The notes under the pieces: model-generated | What the model saw: the letters and a program-made list of their open reading frames with translations, nothing else | The model's database searches: none | Told to the model about the DNA's origin: nothing | Position numbers and translations under genes: made by a program | Assembly (NCBI GenBank): GCA_947499305.1 | Contig: CANMNN010000007.1 | Location: 1-64,000 of the forward strand | Direction of reading: 5' to 3' | From: an uncultured Arenicella sp. | GTDB taxonomy: Bacteria; Pseudomonadota; Gammaproteobacteria; Arenicellales; Arenicellaceae | Length of the DNA: 64,000 nt | In this document: positions 43,700 to 51,561 of the stretch, in pieces | How the letters are laid out: every line of letters starts with the position of its first letter | Position numbering within the stretch: the stretch's first letter is position 1

Positions 43700-45037
43700 A
43701 TGGCAGCGAGAGGTGAGTTTAGTTCACGCACGGCTTTTGTATTAGCCGCATCGGGTTCGGCAATCGGTTTAGGAAACATTTGGGGTTTCCCGATTAAAGT
43801 TGCCAGTAATGGTGGTGGGGCGTTTGTGTTTACCTACATCATACTCACCTTCCTCTTGGCTTATCCTATTCTCATGGCCGAGTTGGTTATTGGGCGAAAT
43901 GCAAAAGCCGATACCGTCAAATCGATGGTTAAAATAGGCGGGCAGAAATCACGTGGATTAGGCGCTCTCACTGGCTATTGGGGTATGTTAACGGCGAGTT
44001 TAATCTTGAGTTTTTATGCCATTATTGCTGGGGGGATGCTATCTCACGCAAGTGGCTCGATAGCTGACCTTGTTGGCCTACCAGCGAGCTGGTTTGTAAA
44101 TGACTCGATGTTGGGAACCATTGTCTTCTGCGCGGCATTTTTTGTGCTTACCATTAGCGTAGTTGCGAGCGGCGTAGCTAGCGGTATTGAAAAATGGTCT
44201 ACCCGATTAATGCCTCTCTTAATCCTACTTATAATCGCTCTAATCATTTATATAGCGACCTTACCCGGCGCATCCGAAGGCTGGGCTGTTTATCTACAAC
44301 CTGATTTTAGTAAAGTCACTGAACCTAGTTTGGTGCTAGATGCCTTGGGGCAAGCATTTTTCTCTTTATCTCTTGGGGTAGGGACTATGATGGTATACGG
44401 TTCCTACGTGAGCAAGTCAGAGAATCTACCTAAGCTTGGAGCAACTGTTGCTGGCATGGATATTGGTATTGCGGTGCTTGCCGGCATGTTGGTGATCCCA
44501 GCAATGTATGTGGCTCAATATAATGGCGTTGTTATCTTTAATGCCAAGGGCGAACTGTTGCAAAGCACTGATCTTATCTTCAATGTAATGCCATCTTTGT
44601 TTACCAGTATGGGTGGCACTGGAATCATCGTATCGTTGGTTTTTTTCGTGCTAATGAGTATTGCAGCGTTGACCTCTTCAATATCAATGCTAGAGGTCCC
44701 AGTTGCTTATGCTAGTGATAGCTTGGGTGTTTCACGCAAGAAATCAGCTTGGCTAGTTGGCTTAGGGATATTCGTATTTAGCCTTGTAATTATCTTTAAC
44801 AGTGATGCTCTGTTTGGTCTTGTGGTCAATTTCGCGACGGAATTTAGCGAACCATTAATCGGGATTTTATTCTGTATATTTGTTGGTTGGATTTGGCAGC
44901 GCCATGGTTTATTGGCCGAGCTCAAGCAAGGAAACCCAGACATGGAAAATACTTTATTCTGGAAAATATGGCCAAACTATGTGCGTTTCGTATGCCCGGC
45001 GGTTGTATTGGTATTGCTGCTTAGAAGCCTGCTTTAG
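43700..45037 (+). CDS. Sodium:neurotransmitter symporter (SNF) family transporter
   Basis: Na+-coupled amino-acid importer with a LeuT fold. The 445-residue product has the family start SRTAFVLAASGSAIGLGNIWGFP, with the unwound helix 1 GSAIGLGNIW and GGAFVFTYIILTFLLAYPI. About eleven helices are visible. Preceded by GGAG at a good distance. Substrate is not determinable; adjacency to the aminotransferase suggests an amino acid. A Na+-driven carrier fits a marine lifestyle. Confidence 0.93.
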   Translation: MAARGEFSSRTAFVLAASGSAIGLGNIWGFPIKVASNGGGAFVFTYIILTFLLAYPILMAELVIGRNAKADTVKSMVKIGGQKSRGLGALTGYWGMLTASLILSFYAIIAGGMLSHASGSIADLVGLPASWFVNDSMLGTIVFCAAFFVLTISVVASGVASGIEKWSTRLMPLLILLIIALIIYIATLPGASEGWAVYLQPDFSKVTEPSLVLDALGQAFFSLSLGVGTMMVYGSYVSKSENLPKLGATVAGMDIGIAVLAGMLVIPAMYVAQYNGVVIFNAKGELLQSTDLIFNVMPSLFTSMGGTGIIVSLVFFVLMSIAALTSSISMLEVPVAYASDSLGVSRKKSAWLVGLGIFVFSLVIIFNSDALFGLVVNFATEFSEPLIGILFCIFVGWIWQRHGLLAELKQGNPDMENTLFWKIWPNYVRFVCPAVVLVLLLRSLL

Positions 45038-45115
45038 CACTGAAAGAAACTGATAGCGATATTTCACACCTGATCATCTAATTTTAGGTCTTACTTCTAT
45101 TCTCAAAACGCGATT

Positions 45116-45565
45116 ATGATTAAAGGGCTTTCGGTCGATTGGAACTCAGTTGTCTCAGTTTTCACTATGCTGGGCGTTCTTGTTGCAGCATTTCAATTGA
45201 GAGTGAGCTCGAAGATCGCTCAGTCAGAATTTGAGGACTCGATAGATCAACAATATCGCGAGCTGGCTAAGGGCATACCTGTTGACGCTTTGATTGGTAA
45301 AGAAGTACCCCAGGATAAAAAAGAGTTTACTCGTGAGCTGATTTACAACTATCTAGATTTGTGTAACGAACAAATTTTTCTTCGTAAAAAGGGCCGTGTG
45401 AGAATCGATACTTGGATCGATTGGTGTTCCGGAATCGAGTCAAATTTAAAGAAAACTGAGTTTCAAACCGTGTGGGCTGAAGTTAAGAGCGAGGCGCCTC
45501 AGACATTTAGTTTTCTGGAAAAATTAGATGCGTTAGGGTTCGCAGGAGACCCTAAAAACTGGTGA
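45116..45565 (+). CDS. Hypothetical protein with one N-terminal membrane segment
   Basis: I do not recognise this 149-residue protein. It has a single hydrophobic segment at about residues 10-27 (WNSVVSVFTMLGVLVAAFQL), then a cytoplasmic helical domain. That domain is rich in charged and aromatic residues, including YNYLDLCNEQIFLRKKGRVR and IDTWIDWCSGIESNL. The shape is like small DUF4760-type membrane-anchored proteins, but this is not secure. It lies 78 bases after the SNF gene on the same strand and may be co-transcribed. Confidence 0.65.
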   Translation: MIKGLSVDWNSVVSVFTMLGVLVAAFQLRVSSKIAQSEFEDSIDQQYRELAKGIPVDALIGKEVPQDKKEFTRELIYNYLDLCNEQIFLRKKGRVRIDTWIDWCSGIESNLKKTEFQTVWAEVKSEAPQTFSFLEKLDALGFAGDPKNW

Positions 45566-45694
45566 AGCATAGCTCTTACTAGCGCCTTATACCAGTATAG
45601 TACCGAGCTCGCGAAACCGAAGCTTGAAAAGACGGTTCGATAAAGCGAGTGTCGATGCCGTTTATTACTGTGTATGTGCGTATGCTGCTATAAA

Positions 45695-45728
45695 TTAAAA
45701 AGGCCTTCGTAAAATCTTACGAAGGCCT
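45695..45728 (-). terminator. Rho-independent terminator after bamD
   Basis: A 12-bp perfect stem (AGGCCTTCGTAA/TTACGAAGGCCT, 45701-45712 and 45717-45728) with a four-base loop is followed, on the minus strand, by TTTTAATTT. It lies 29 bases beyond the bamD stop codon. Confidence 0.92.
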
Positions 45729-45756
45729 CGGTGGTTCTATAAAAAAGCTTGGAACT

Positions 45757-46608
45757 CTAAAACGGGTTTAGTCGAGAAAAAATACCTTTTTTCTTTTTTT
45801 TGTAGCCTTTCTGATCGGTATTTGGGAAGTTCTCAAGCAATACTTTTCGAGTGCTCGACGCTAGATCATTTAGGCCCATTTCGATATAAGCTTTTTCCAT
45901 CAAAATGAGCGCACCTTCAACTGCAGGAGAGGTTTCGTACTTGAATACGATGGTTTTACAGCGGTTAACCGCTGCCACGTAGGTTTCGCTATCGAAATAG
46001 AATTGCGCGACATGAAGCTCTCGTTCGGCCAGCGCATTTCTAATATAAACAATGCGTTGCCGAGCATCTTTTGCGTAGATGCTATTTGGGTAGCGTTTAA
46101 TTAATTCTTCAAATGCACTCTCCGAGTCTCGTAGAGGCTTAGGGTCGCGAATGGTTTTACCGCCACCTTTGATGAATTTATCTAAGCGGCCCGCTTTCTT
46201 TTCGAAACTAGCAACCCCTTTCATGTAATAAGCGTAATCTACGTTTTTATGCGTTGGATAAAGCTTTATGAAATTGTCCGCTGCTTCAACCGCTTCGTCG
46301 ATTTGGTTGGTCTTGTCAAACGCAAACAGCATGTCCAGCTTGGCTTGCTCGGTTAGCTCGCCATAAGGGTAGGCGGCCTCAAGCGCTCGATAATAGTCGA
46401 TTGCGAAGCCATAATTTCCGCGATCCAGCGCTAATTTTCCTTTGCTGTAAAGCTCCTCAAGTTGCTGTTGTGCCAGATCTTGGTCAATGCCGCCTGGCTT
46501 CTTTTTGCCGCCGCATGCTGTGATAGATATAGCGAGCACGAACATGGCCGCAAGTTTGAAAATACGGCTCGTGTTTGAAGTTTTCGCAATGACTGGGAAA
46601 AGGCTCAT
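45757..46608 (-). CDS. bamD: Outer-membrane assembly lipoprotein BamD
   Basis: Essential BAM subunit that recruits substrates to BamA. The 283-residue product has a lipobox ISITACGG (Cys32). Five TPR-like helical repeats span about 50-255, for example LYSKGKLALDRGNYGFAIDYY and FIKLYPTHKNVDYAYYMKGVA. A basic C-terminal tail ends KKKKKGIFSRLNPF. Slightly longer than E. coli BamD. Divergent from rluD over 97-142 bases, the conserved arrangement. Confidence 0.95.
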   Translation of the reverse strand: MSLFPVIAKTSNTSRIFKLAAMFVLAISITACGGKKKPGGIDQDLAQQQLEELYSKGKLALDRGNYGFAIDYYRALEAAYPYGELTEQAKLDMLFAFDKTNQIDEAVEAADNFIKLYPTHKNVDYAYYMKGVASFEKKAGRLDKFIKGGGKTIRDPKPLRDSESAFEELIKRYPNSIYAKDARQRIVYIRNALAERELHVAQFYFDSETYVAAVNRCKTIVFKYETSPAVEGALILMEKAYIEMGLNDLASSTRKVLLENFPNTDQKGYKKKKKGIFSRLNPF

Positions 46609-46750
46609 GTCGTTGTCGTTATAGGTTATTATTTAGGTCGCTAAGCATAGCGCGAAATTCATGGGTAGAGAAGAGCATTACTGTTCTGTATGACACTTTC
46701 ATGCCGTGATCTCGCGCCAAGATTTGAACAGTTTAAAGAGAACCAAAATT

Positions 46751-47749
46751 ATGCCTGATACTGAGGCCGACTATAGTGGGCCAAGTGGCTCGGAACCTCA
46801 CTTATCGCCTGGGTTGCACAGTTACATTGTGCCTGACGATTTATTTGGTATGCGCATCGATAAAGCTTTGACCGAGCTGTGTAAAGATTTTTCGCGCAGC
46901 ACTATTCAAGGCTGGATTAAAAAGGGCCTCGTATCACTTGATGATGAAATTCCAAAGCAAAAAGATAAGGTGTTCGGCGGCGAACTTTTAGAAGTAGCGG
47001 TTCCAGAGATTCGCAAGGGCGAATGGGAAGCCCAAGATCTAGACATCGATATTGTTTATGAAGATGACGAGATGTTGGTAGTCAACAAGCCCGCAGGCTG
47101 GGTCGTTCATCCTGGTGCTGGAAACCCTGATGGCACTTTACTCAACGCATTATTGTTTCATTACCCCGAGAGTCGCGCACTGGCTAGAGCTGGCATAGTC
47201 CACCGTTTAGATAAAGATACGTCGGGCTTGATGGTAGTTGCAAAGACAGAAAACGCTCGGCTTGGCTTGACCGCGCAGCTGGTCGATCACAGTCTTCACC
47301 GAGAATACTTAGCGCTCGTCAATGGTCGTATCATCTCGGGTAACACGATTGATGAGCCTATTGCACGGGATAAGCACGACCGCCGCAAGATGGCTGTAAA
47401 TATGATGGGCAAAGAGGCCGTCACGCATTATCGGGTCGACGATCGATTTCGAAATCATACGCTTCTTCGTGTACAGCTAGAGACCGGGCGCACGCATCAA
47501 ATTCGCGTCCACCTCACTCATATCGGGTTTTCCTTAGCGGGGGATCCTGTTTATGGGCGTCGCTTAGCAATTCCCGGCGACTGTTCTCCGGCACTCGAGA
47601 AAGAGCTGCGCAGTTTCAGAAGGCAAGCACTGCATGCGACTCGTATTGAGTATATTCACCCGTTAACTGGTGAGCACCAGTCGTGGGAGAGGCCGCTTCC
47701 AAAGGACATGCAAGATTTAGTCGACGCGTGTGAAGACGATAATCACTAA
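46751..47749 (+). CDS. rluD: 23S rRNA pseudouridine synthase RluD
   Basis: Makes pseudouridines 1911, 1915 and 1917 in helix 69 of 23S rRNA. From the ATG at 46751 the product has 332 residues (E. coli 326). A GTG at 46706 would add 15 residues with no family match. An S4 domain (about 30-85; RIDKALTELCKDFSRSTIQGWI) precedes the catalytic core with Asp in HRLDKDTSGLMVVAKT and the GRTHQIRVHL motif. Next gene pgeF starts 12 bases later, the conserved order. Confidence 0.95.
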   Translation: MPDTEADYSGPSGSEPHLSPGLHSYIVPDDLFGMRIDKALTELCKDFSRSTIQGWIKKGLVSLDDEIPKQKDKVFGGELLEVAVPEIRKGEWEAQDLDIDIVYEDDEMLVVNKPAGWVVHPGAGNPDGTLLNALLFHYPESRALARAGIVHRLDKDTSGLMVVAKTENARLGLTAQLVDHSLHREYLALVNGRIISGNTIDEPIARDKHDRRKMAVNMMGKEAVTHYRVDDRFRNHTLLRVQLETGRTHQIRVHLTHIGFSLAGDPVYGRRLAIPGDCSPALEKELRSFRRQALHATRIEYIHPLTGEHQSWERPLPKDMQDLVDACEDDNH

Positions 47750-47760
47750 GACCTACCGCT

Positions 47761-48603
47761 TTGAACATTATTCGTCCAAATTGGAGTGTGCCTGAAAATA
47801 TACACGCGATTTCCACTACTCGTCTTAGTATTAACACTCCTGAACATCGCCCTGAGCCGAGTGTCTTCGACTATTGCAATTTAGGAGCTCATGTTGGCGA
47901 TGATGCGGAATCGGTTAAAGTTAATCGAAAGACTTTGATTGATGAATATAAAATTCCAAGTACCCCAGTTTGGCTGGATCAAACCCATTCGGTTGAGCTT
48001 GTAAATCTTACAAATACTCCAACTGAAAACTCGTCGGACAGTGTGCTAGCGGAAAGTACTCTATTTGAAAATGATGGCTCTTTGGTCAAAGCGGATGGCT
48101 CTTTCTTCAAAGCTGATGGCTCTTTCTTCAAAGCGGATGGCTCTATCACTCATGAGACGGAAGTTGTGTGTGCCGTCATGACGGCTGATTGTTTACCTCT
48201 GCTTCTCTGCGACGATCAGGGCACACAAGTGGCCGCGGTTCATGTGGGGTGGCGAGGTATGGCCGATGGCATCATTGAAAATGCGATAGGTAAATTTGAT
48301 TGCCGTGCTGAAAACATTATCGCATGGGCTGGGCCTTGTATTGGTCCTAATAAGTTTGAAATCGGGTTCGAGGTTAAGCAGCAGTTAGGCGGTCTTAGCT
48401 CCCATTATCAAGAATCCAGCGATGGAAAAGTATTAGCTGATTTATACGCCATTTGCGGTTTTAAATTGTCTGAGATGGGTGTTAGAAACTACAGCCATTC
48501 TTCTGCATGTACTTATAGCGATGAGCGCCGATTCTATTCCTATCGTCGCGACGGTCAATGTGGGCGAATGGCGAGCCTTATATGGAAAGGTGAACCAATA
48601 TGA
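47761..48603 (+). CDS. pgeF: Polyphenol oxidase-family protein PgeF (YfiH)
   Basis: Peptidoglycan editing factor, a laccase-fold cytoplasmic hydrolase that removes mis-incorporated serine-containing precursors. The 280-residue product (TTG start) has CAVMTADCLPLLL, AAVHVGWRGMADGI and WAGPCIGPNKFEIG, the metal-site motifs with their Cys and His residues. An insertion at about residues 100-128 consists of DGSxxKA heptads from a 21-bp tandem repeat, absent from the E. coli protein as I know it. It overlaps the CPBP gene by four bases. Confidence 0.93.
   Translation: MNIIRPNWSVPENIHAISTTRLSINTPEHRPEPSVFDYCNLGAHVGDDAESVKVNRKTLIDEYKIPSTPVWLDQTHSVELVNLTNTPTENSSDSVLAESTLFENDGSLVKADGSFFKADGSFFKADGSITHETEVVCAVMTADCLPLLLCDDQGTQVAAVHVGWRGMADGIIENAIGKFDCRAENIIAWAGPCIGPNKFEIGFEVKQQLGGLSSHYQESSDGKVLADLYAICGFKLSEMGVRNYSHSSACTYSDERRFYSYRRDGQCGRMASLIWKGEPI
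48073..48150 (+). repeat. 21-bp tandem repeat inside pgeF
   Basis: Units at 48073, 48094 and 48115, plus a partial fourth at 48136, encode DGSLVKA, DGSFFKA, DGSFFKA and DGSIT. Units two and three differ at one base. In frame. Confidence 0.95.
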
Positions 48604-49208
48604 AGCTAAGTTTAACGCCACTTAGTTTTCGCCAAGTTTTACCCTCGGCTTGCGGTATCTTGTTCTTAGGGGCGATACTGTCGATCTTTCAGGATTCGTG
48701 GCTATGGTTCGGAGAACTCGGTTGGGCTGCGGTTCCCTGTGGTGCTTTGCTTGGTGTCGCGTTTTACCTAATTGGTTTTGCTGCGTCATGCAGTCGCTGG
48801 ACTAAAACGCGTTCCATGAACGAGCTTCTGATAACTCTTAACCAGCTATTTAAGAATTTCACGTGGCCGCAAATTGTTATTGTTTCTTTACTCGCGGGAA
48901 TTGGCGAAGAATGGCTAATTCGGGCGGTTTTACAGGGCTTTCTTGTAGAGTCGTTTGGTCCAGCGGTCGGTATAATTGGGGCTTCATTGATTTTTGGCTT
49001 GCTACACTTTATGACCAAAACCTATGTGGTTCTAACATTTTTACTTGGTTCCTTGTTCGGGATCGCGTTCTACCTGACCAATAGTTTGTTTCTGGTAATG
49101 GTTGCTCACGCTGTTTACGACATCCTAGCGTTTGCAATGATTGTGAAGTTTCCTCACGTGCTCGGGGTACACTCTCGTGGTGCCAAAACCCCCATTATCA
49201 ACGCCTAA
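48600..49208 (+). CDS. CPBP-family intramembrane metalloprotease
   Basis: Membrane-embedded protease of the CAAX/ABI (CPBP) family. The 202-residue product has about six helices. The catalytic motif Glu103-Glu104-Trp-Leu-Ile-Arg108 is intact, with a second-motif His in GLLHFMTKT and a third in VAHAVYDILAF. Its ATG overlaps the pgeF stop, indicating coupling. The substrate is unknown; relatives act in prenyl-protein processing, bacteriocin immunity or membrane-protein turnover. Confidence 0.9.
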   Translation: MKLSLTPLSFRQVLPSACGILFLGAILSIFQDSWLWFGELGWAAVPCGALLGVAFYLIGFAASCSRWTKTRSMNELLITLNQLFKNFTWPQIVIVSLLAGIGEEWLIRAVLQGFLVESFGPAVGIIGASLIFGLLHFMTKTYVVLTFLLGSLFGIAFYLTNSLFLVMVAHAVYDILAFAMIVKFPHVLGVHSRGAKTPIINA

Positions 49209-49644
49209 TCTACGCGAGCCACAAGCATCAATTCGCCATTCGCTAATCGGGTGGACGCTAAAATTGACTTGTTAATTACTAATGCGTTTTAGGTTTCTCT
49301 TTACGGCCTAGACGCGACGTTCGAAACACCGCGCCGGCTAACTCAAATGATGGTGGTCTGGGGTGGGTTTTGCTCGATCCATCACTAGCTAAACCTCAAA
49401 GCAAAGAGCAATGATATTCAAACACCATAGAGTTTGGTAACTAAGGCCTGGCTTTACCGTCTAGTTAGACACCCAATGTACTTAAGCAACGTCATAATCT
49501 ACAGCAGTTAGACACTTTTGTACCCGGCACTGCTTAGCATGCTAGCGCTACTTGTCTCTGTCTTCTCGCTCTACTGAGCTTCACCTCGAGTAGTGCAGGA
49601 GCTCGTATAAGCTAATACCTTATATTTACTAAAGCATATATTTG
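49209..49644. other. 436-base intergenic region downstream of CPBP and sstT genes
   Basis: Convergent gap without a gene or terminator that I can see. It contains two copies of GTTAGACAC followed 4-5 bases later by GTAC (from 49464 and 49507) and one copy of the dispersed 10-mer GCTAATACCT (49611-49620). The rest shows many short stops in all frames. It may be decayed DNA. Confidence 0.5.
49611..49620. repeat. Third copy of the GCTAATACCT motif
   Basis: Same 10-mer as at 11938 and 17372. It lies 25 bases beyond the sstT stop codon on the convergent side. Confidence 0.4.
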
Positions 49645-50862
49645 TTACTTAACAGCGCGGCAGGCTGCCGCAGTAAACACAACGTCTGTCGAGCTGTTAA
49701 GCGCTGTTTCAGCTGAGTCTTGAACAACGCCAATAATAAAGCCTACGCCGACGACCTGCATTGCGACATCATTTGGGATGTTGAATAAGCTGCAAGCCAG
49801 AGGTATCAATAAAAGAGAGCCTCCTGCAACGCCAGAGGAGCCACAGGCTGATACGCTGGCAATGAAGCATAGTAGAAGTGCGGTACTCAGGTCGATACTG
49901 ATTCCAAGCGTATTAACTGCAGCCAAGGTCATTACGCTAATGGTGATCGCAGCGCCGGCCATGTTGATGGTTGCGCCCAAAGGAATTGAGACCGAATAAG
50001 TATCTTCGTTTAGCTCCAATTTCTCACACAGTGCCATATTGACAGGAATGTTAGCCGCTGAGCTTCGTGTGAAAAATGCCGTTATTCCGCTTTCACGGAG
50101 ACAGGTAAAAATTAAGGGGTAGGGGTTAGATCGGGTTAAAACGTAGACAATTATCGGGTTAACAATGAGTGCAATAATGAGCATTGTGCCAACTAAAAGC
50201 GCTAGCAGATGTGCGTAGTTAAGTAGCGCACCAAAACCTGTTTCGGCGATGGTGCCAGCGACAAGACCAAAAATGCCAATTGGCGCTAGCTTAATAACAA
50301 ATTGAACCAGAGACACCATGGCATCGCTCAAATCACTCAATAACGCCTTACTCGAATCAGCTGATTGCTTCATCAGAAAACCAAGACCAATAGCCCATGC
50401 CAGAATACCAATATAGTTTGCATTAAGTAGCGCGTTTATTGGGTTGTCTACAATTTTGAATAGTAGCGTATTTAATACTTCAGCAATCCCTTGTGGCGCT
50501 GAATTTGACGCCTCGGCCACCAATACTAAGTTAGCCGGAAAAAGAAAACTAAGCATTACAGCGGTCGTCGCCGCCGCCATGGTACCGATAAAGTAAAGCA
50601 CCAGTATTGGCCGCATGCCTGATCGGCGTTCAGCGTTTTGAGTTGCCAGGGACGCGATGACTAATACAAAAATCAGAATGGGCGCCAGTGCCTTAAGAGC
50701 AGATACAAATAAGGCGCCTAGCACGGATAGGCTCCTCGCCGTTTCTGGAATCAATGCGCCTGCCAATGCGCCCAATATGATGCCGATTACGATTTTTAAA
50801 ATCAGGTTTGGGCCAGTAATAAAGCTAACGAAGGCGTTGTTTGTCGAGGTTTCGTGGCTCAT
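49645..50862 (-). CDS. sstT: Serine/threonine Na+ symporter SstT
   Basis: Na+-coupled serine/threonine importer of the dicarboxylate/amino-acid:cation symporter (DAACS) family. The 405-residue product begins [20 protein letters not shown]. It has [17 protein letters not shown] (the re-entrant Ser-rich loop), [15 protein letters not shown], and [28 protein letters not shown] (the substrate-binding end, residues about 370-397), all SstT hallmarks. About nine helices. Single gene, 88 bases from the cobalamin enzyme on the same strand. Confidence 0.94.
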   Translation of the reverse strand: MSHETSTNNAFVSFITGPNLILKIVIGIILGALAGALIPETARSLSVLGALFVSALKALAPILIFVLVIASLATQNAERRSGMRPILVLYFIGTMAAATTAVMLSFLFPANLVLVAEASNSAPQGIAEVLNTLLFKIVDNPINALLNANYIGILAWAIGLGFLMKQSADSSKALLSDLSDAMVSLVQFVIKLAPIGIFGLVAGTIAETGFGALLNYAHLLALLVGTMLIIALIVNPIIVYVLTRSNPYPLIFTCLRESGITAFFTRSSAANIPVNMALCEKLELNEDTYSVSIPLGATINMAGAAITISVMTLAAVNTLGISIDLSTALLLCFIASVSACGSSGVAGGSLLLIPLACSLFNIPNDVAMQVVGVGFIIGVVQDSAETALNSSTDVVFTAAACRAVK

Positions 50863-50950
50863 TTTTTTGCTCTTGTTATAGTGAGGTTACCGAAAATGAC
50901 TTAGAGAAGCCGAGAAAATGCTTGTTCAGCGCTTTGTGCTGGAGATCCGC

Positions 50951-51499
50951 CTAGGCGAGTTCTTTTTTCCACAGCACATCTTCATGGCCTAGTCGTAGAT
51001 TAATGATTCTTGCTGCAACAAACAACAAATCTGATAAGCGATTAAGATATTGGCGAGTAGTATCGCAAACCGGCTCGGCTTGATGCAAGGTAACAACATC
51101 TCTCTCGGCTCGGCGAGCGATTGATCTGGCCATGTGACAGACCGACGCGGCTTCTGTGCCGCCAGGTAAAATAAAGTCTTTCAACGGTTCTACCGATTCG
51201 TTAAATAGGTCAATCTTACTTTCCAAAAGGTCGATCTTCTCTTGCTTTATAAAGCTTTGTCCCGGCATGCTGATTTCTCCGCCAATATTAAACAGGTCGT
51301 GCTGTATTGCCGTGAACAAGACTCTTAGCTCTGCATCTTCGAGTTTACAGATTAATAAGCCAATGACGCTATTGAGCTCATCAACAGCACCCATCGCATT
51401 CATGCGTTCATGATTTTTAGCAATTCGTTCGCCGCCGCTTAAACCTGAGGTGCCGTCGTCGCCGGTTCGCGTGTAGAGTTTACTGAGTCTGTTTCCCAT
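50951..51499 (-). CDS. PduO-type cob(I)alamin adenosyltransferase
   Basis: Makes adenosylcobalamin from cob(I)alamin and ATP. The 182-residue product starts with the ATP loop LYTRTGDDGTSGLSGG and has NAMGAVDELNSVIG, LPGGTEAASVCHMARSIARRAERDVV (residues about 111-136) and YLNRLSDLLFVAARIIN, the standard PduO/MMAB pattern. No B12-dependent enzyme is adjacent, so it presumably serves ones elsewhere. It lies after the sensor kinase by 62 bases. Confidence 0.95.
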   Translation of the reverse strand: MGNRLSKLYTRTGDDGTSGLSGGERIAKNHERMNAMGAVDELNSVIGLLICKLEDAELRVLFTAIQHDLFNIGGEISMPGQSFIKQEKIDLLESKIDLFNESVEPLKDFILPGGTEAASVCHMARSIARRAERDVVTLHQAEPVCDTTRQYLNRLSDLLFVAARIINLRLGHEDVLWKKELA

Positions 51500-51561
51500 A
51501 TCTAAGTCCTAAATGTGTTTCGCCTAAGTTGTAGAAGAGAGTGCGATAAATAATACGAATA

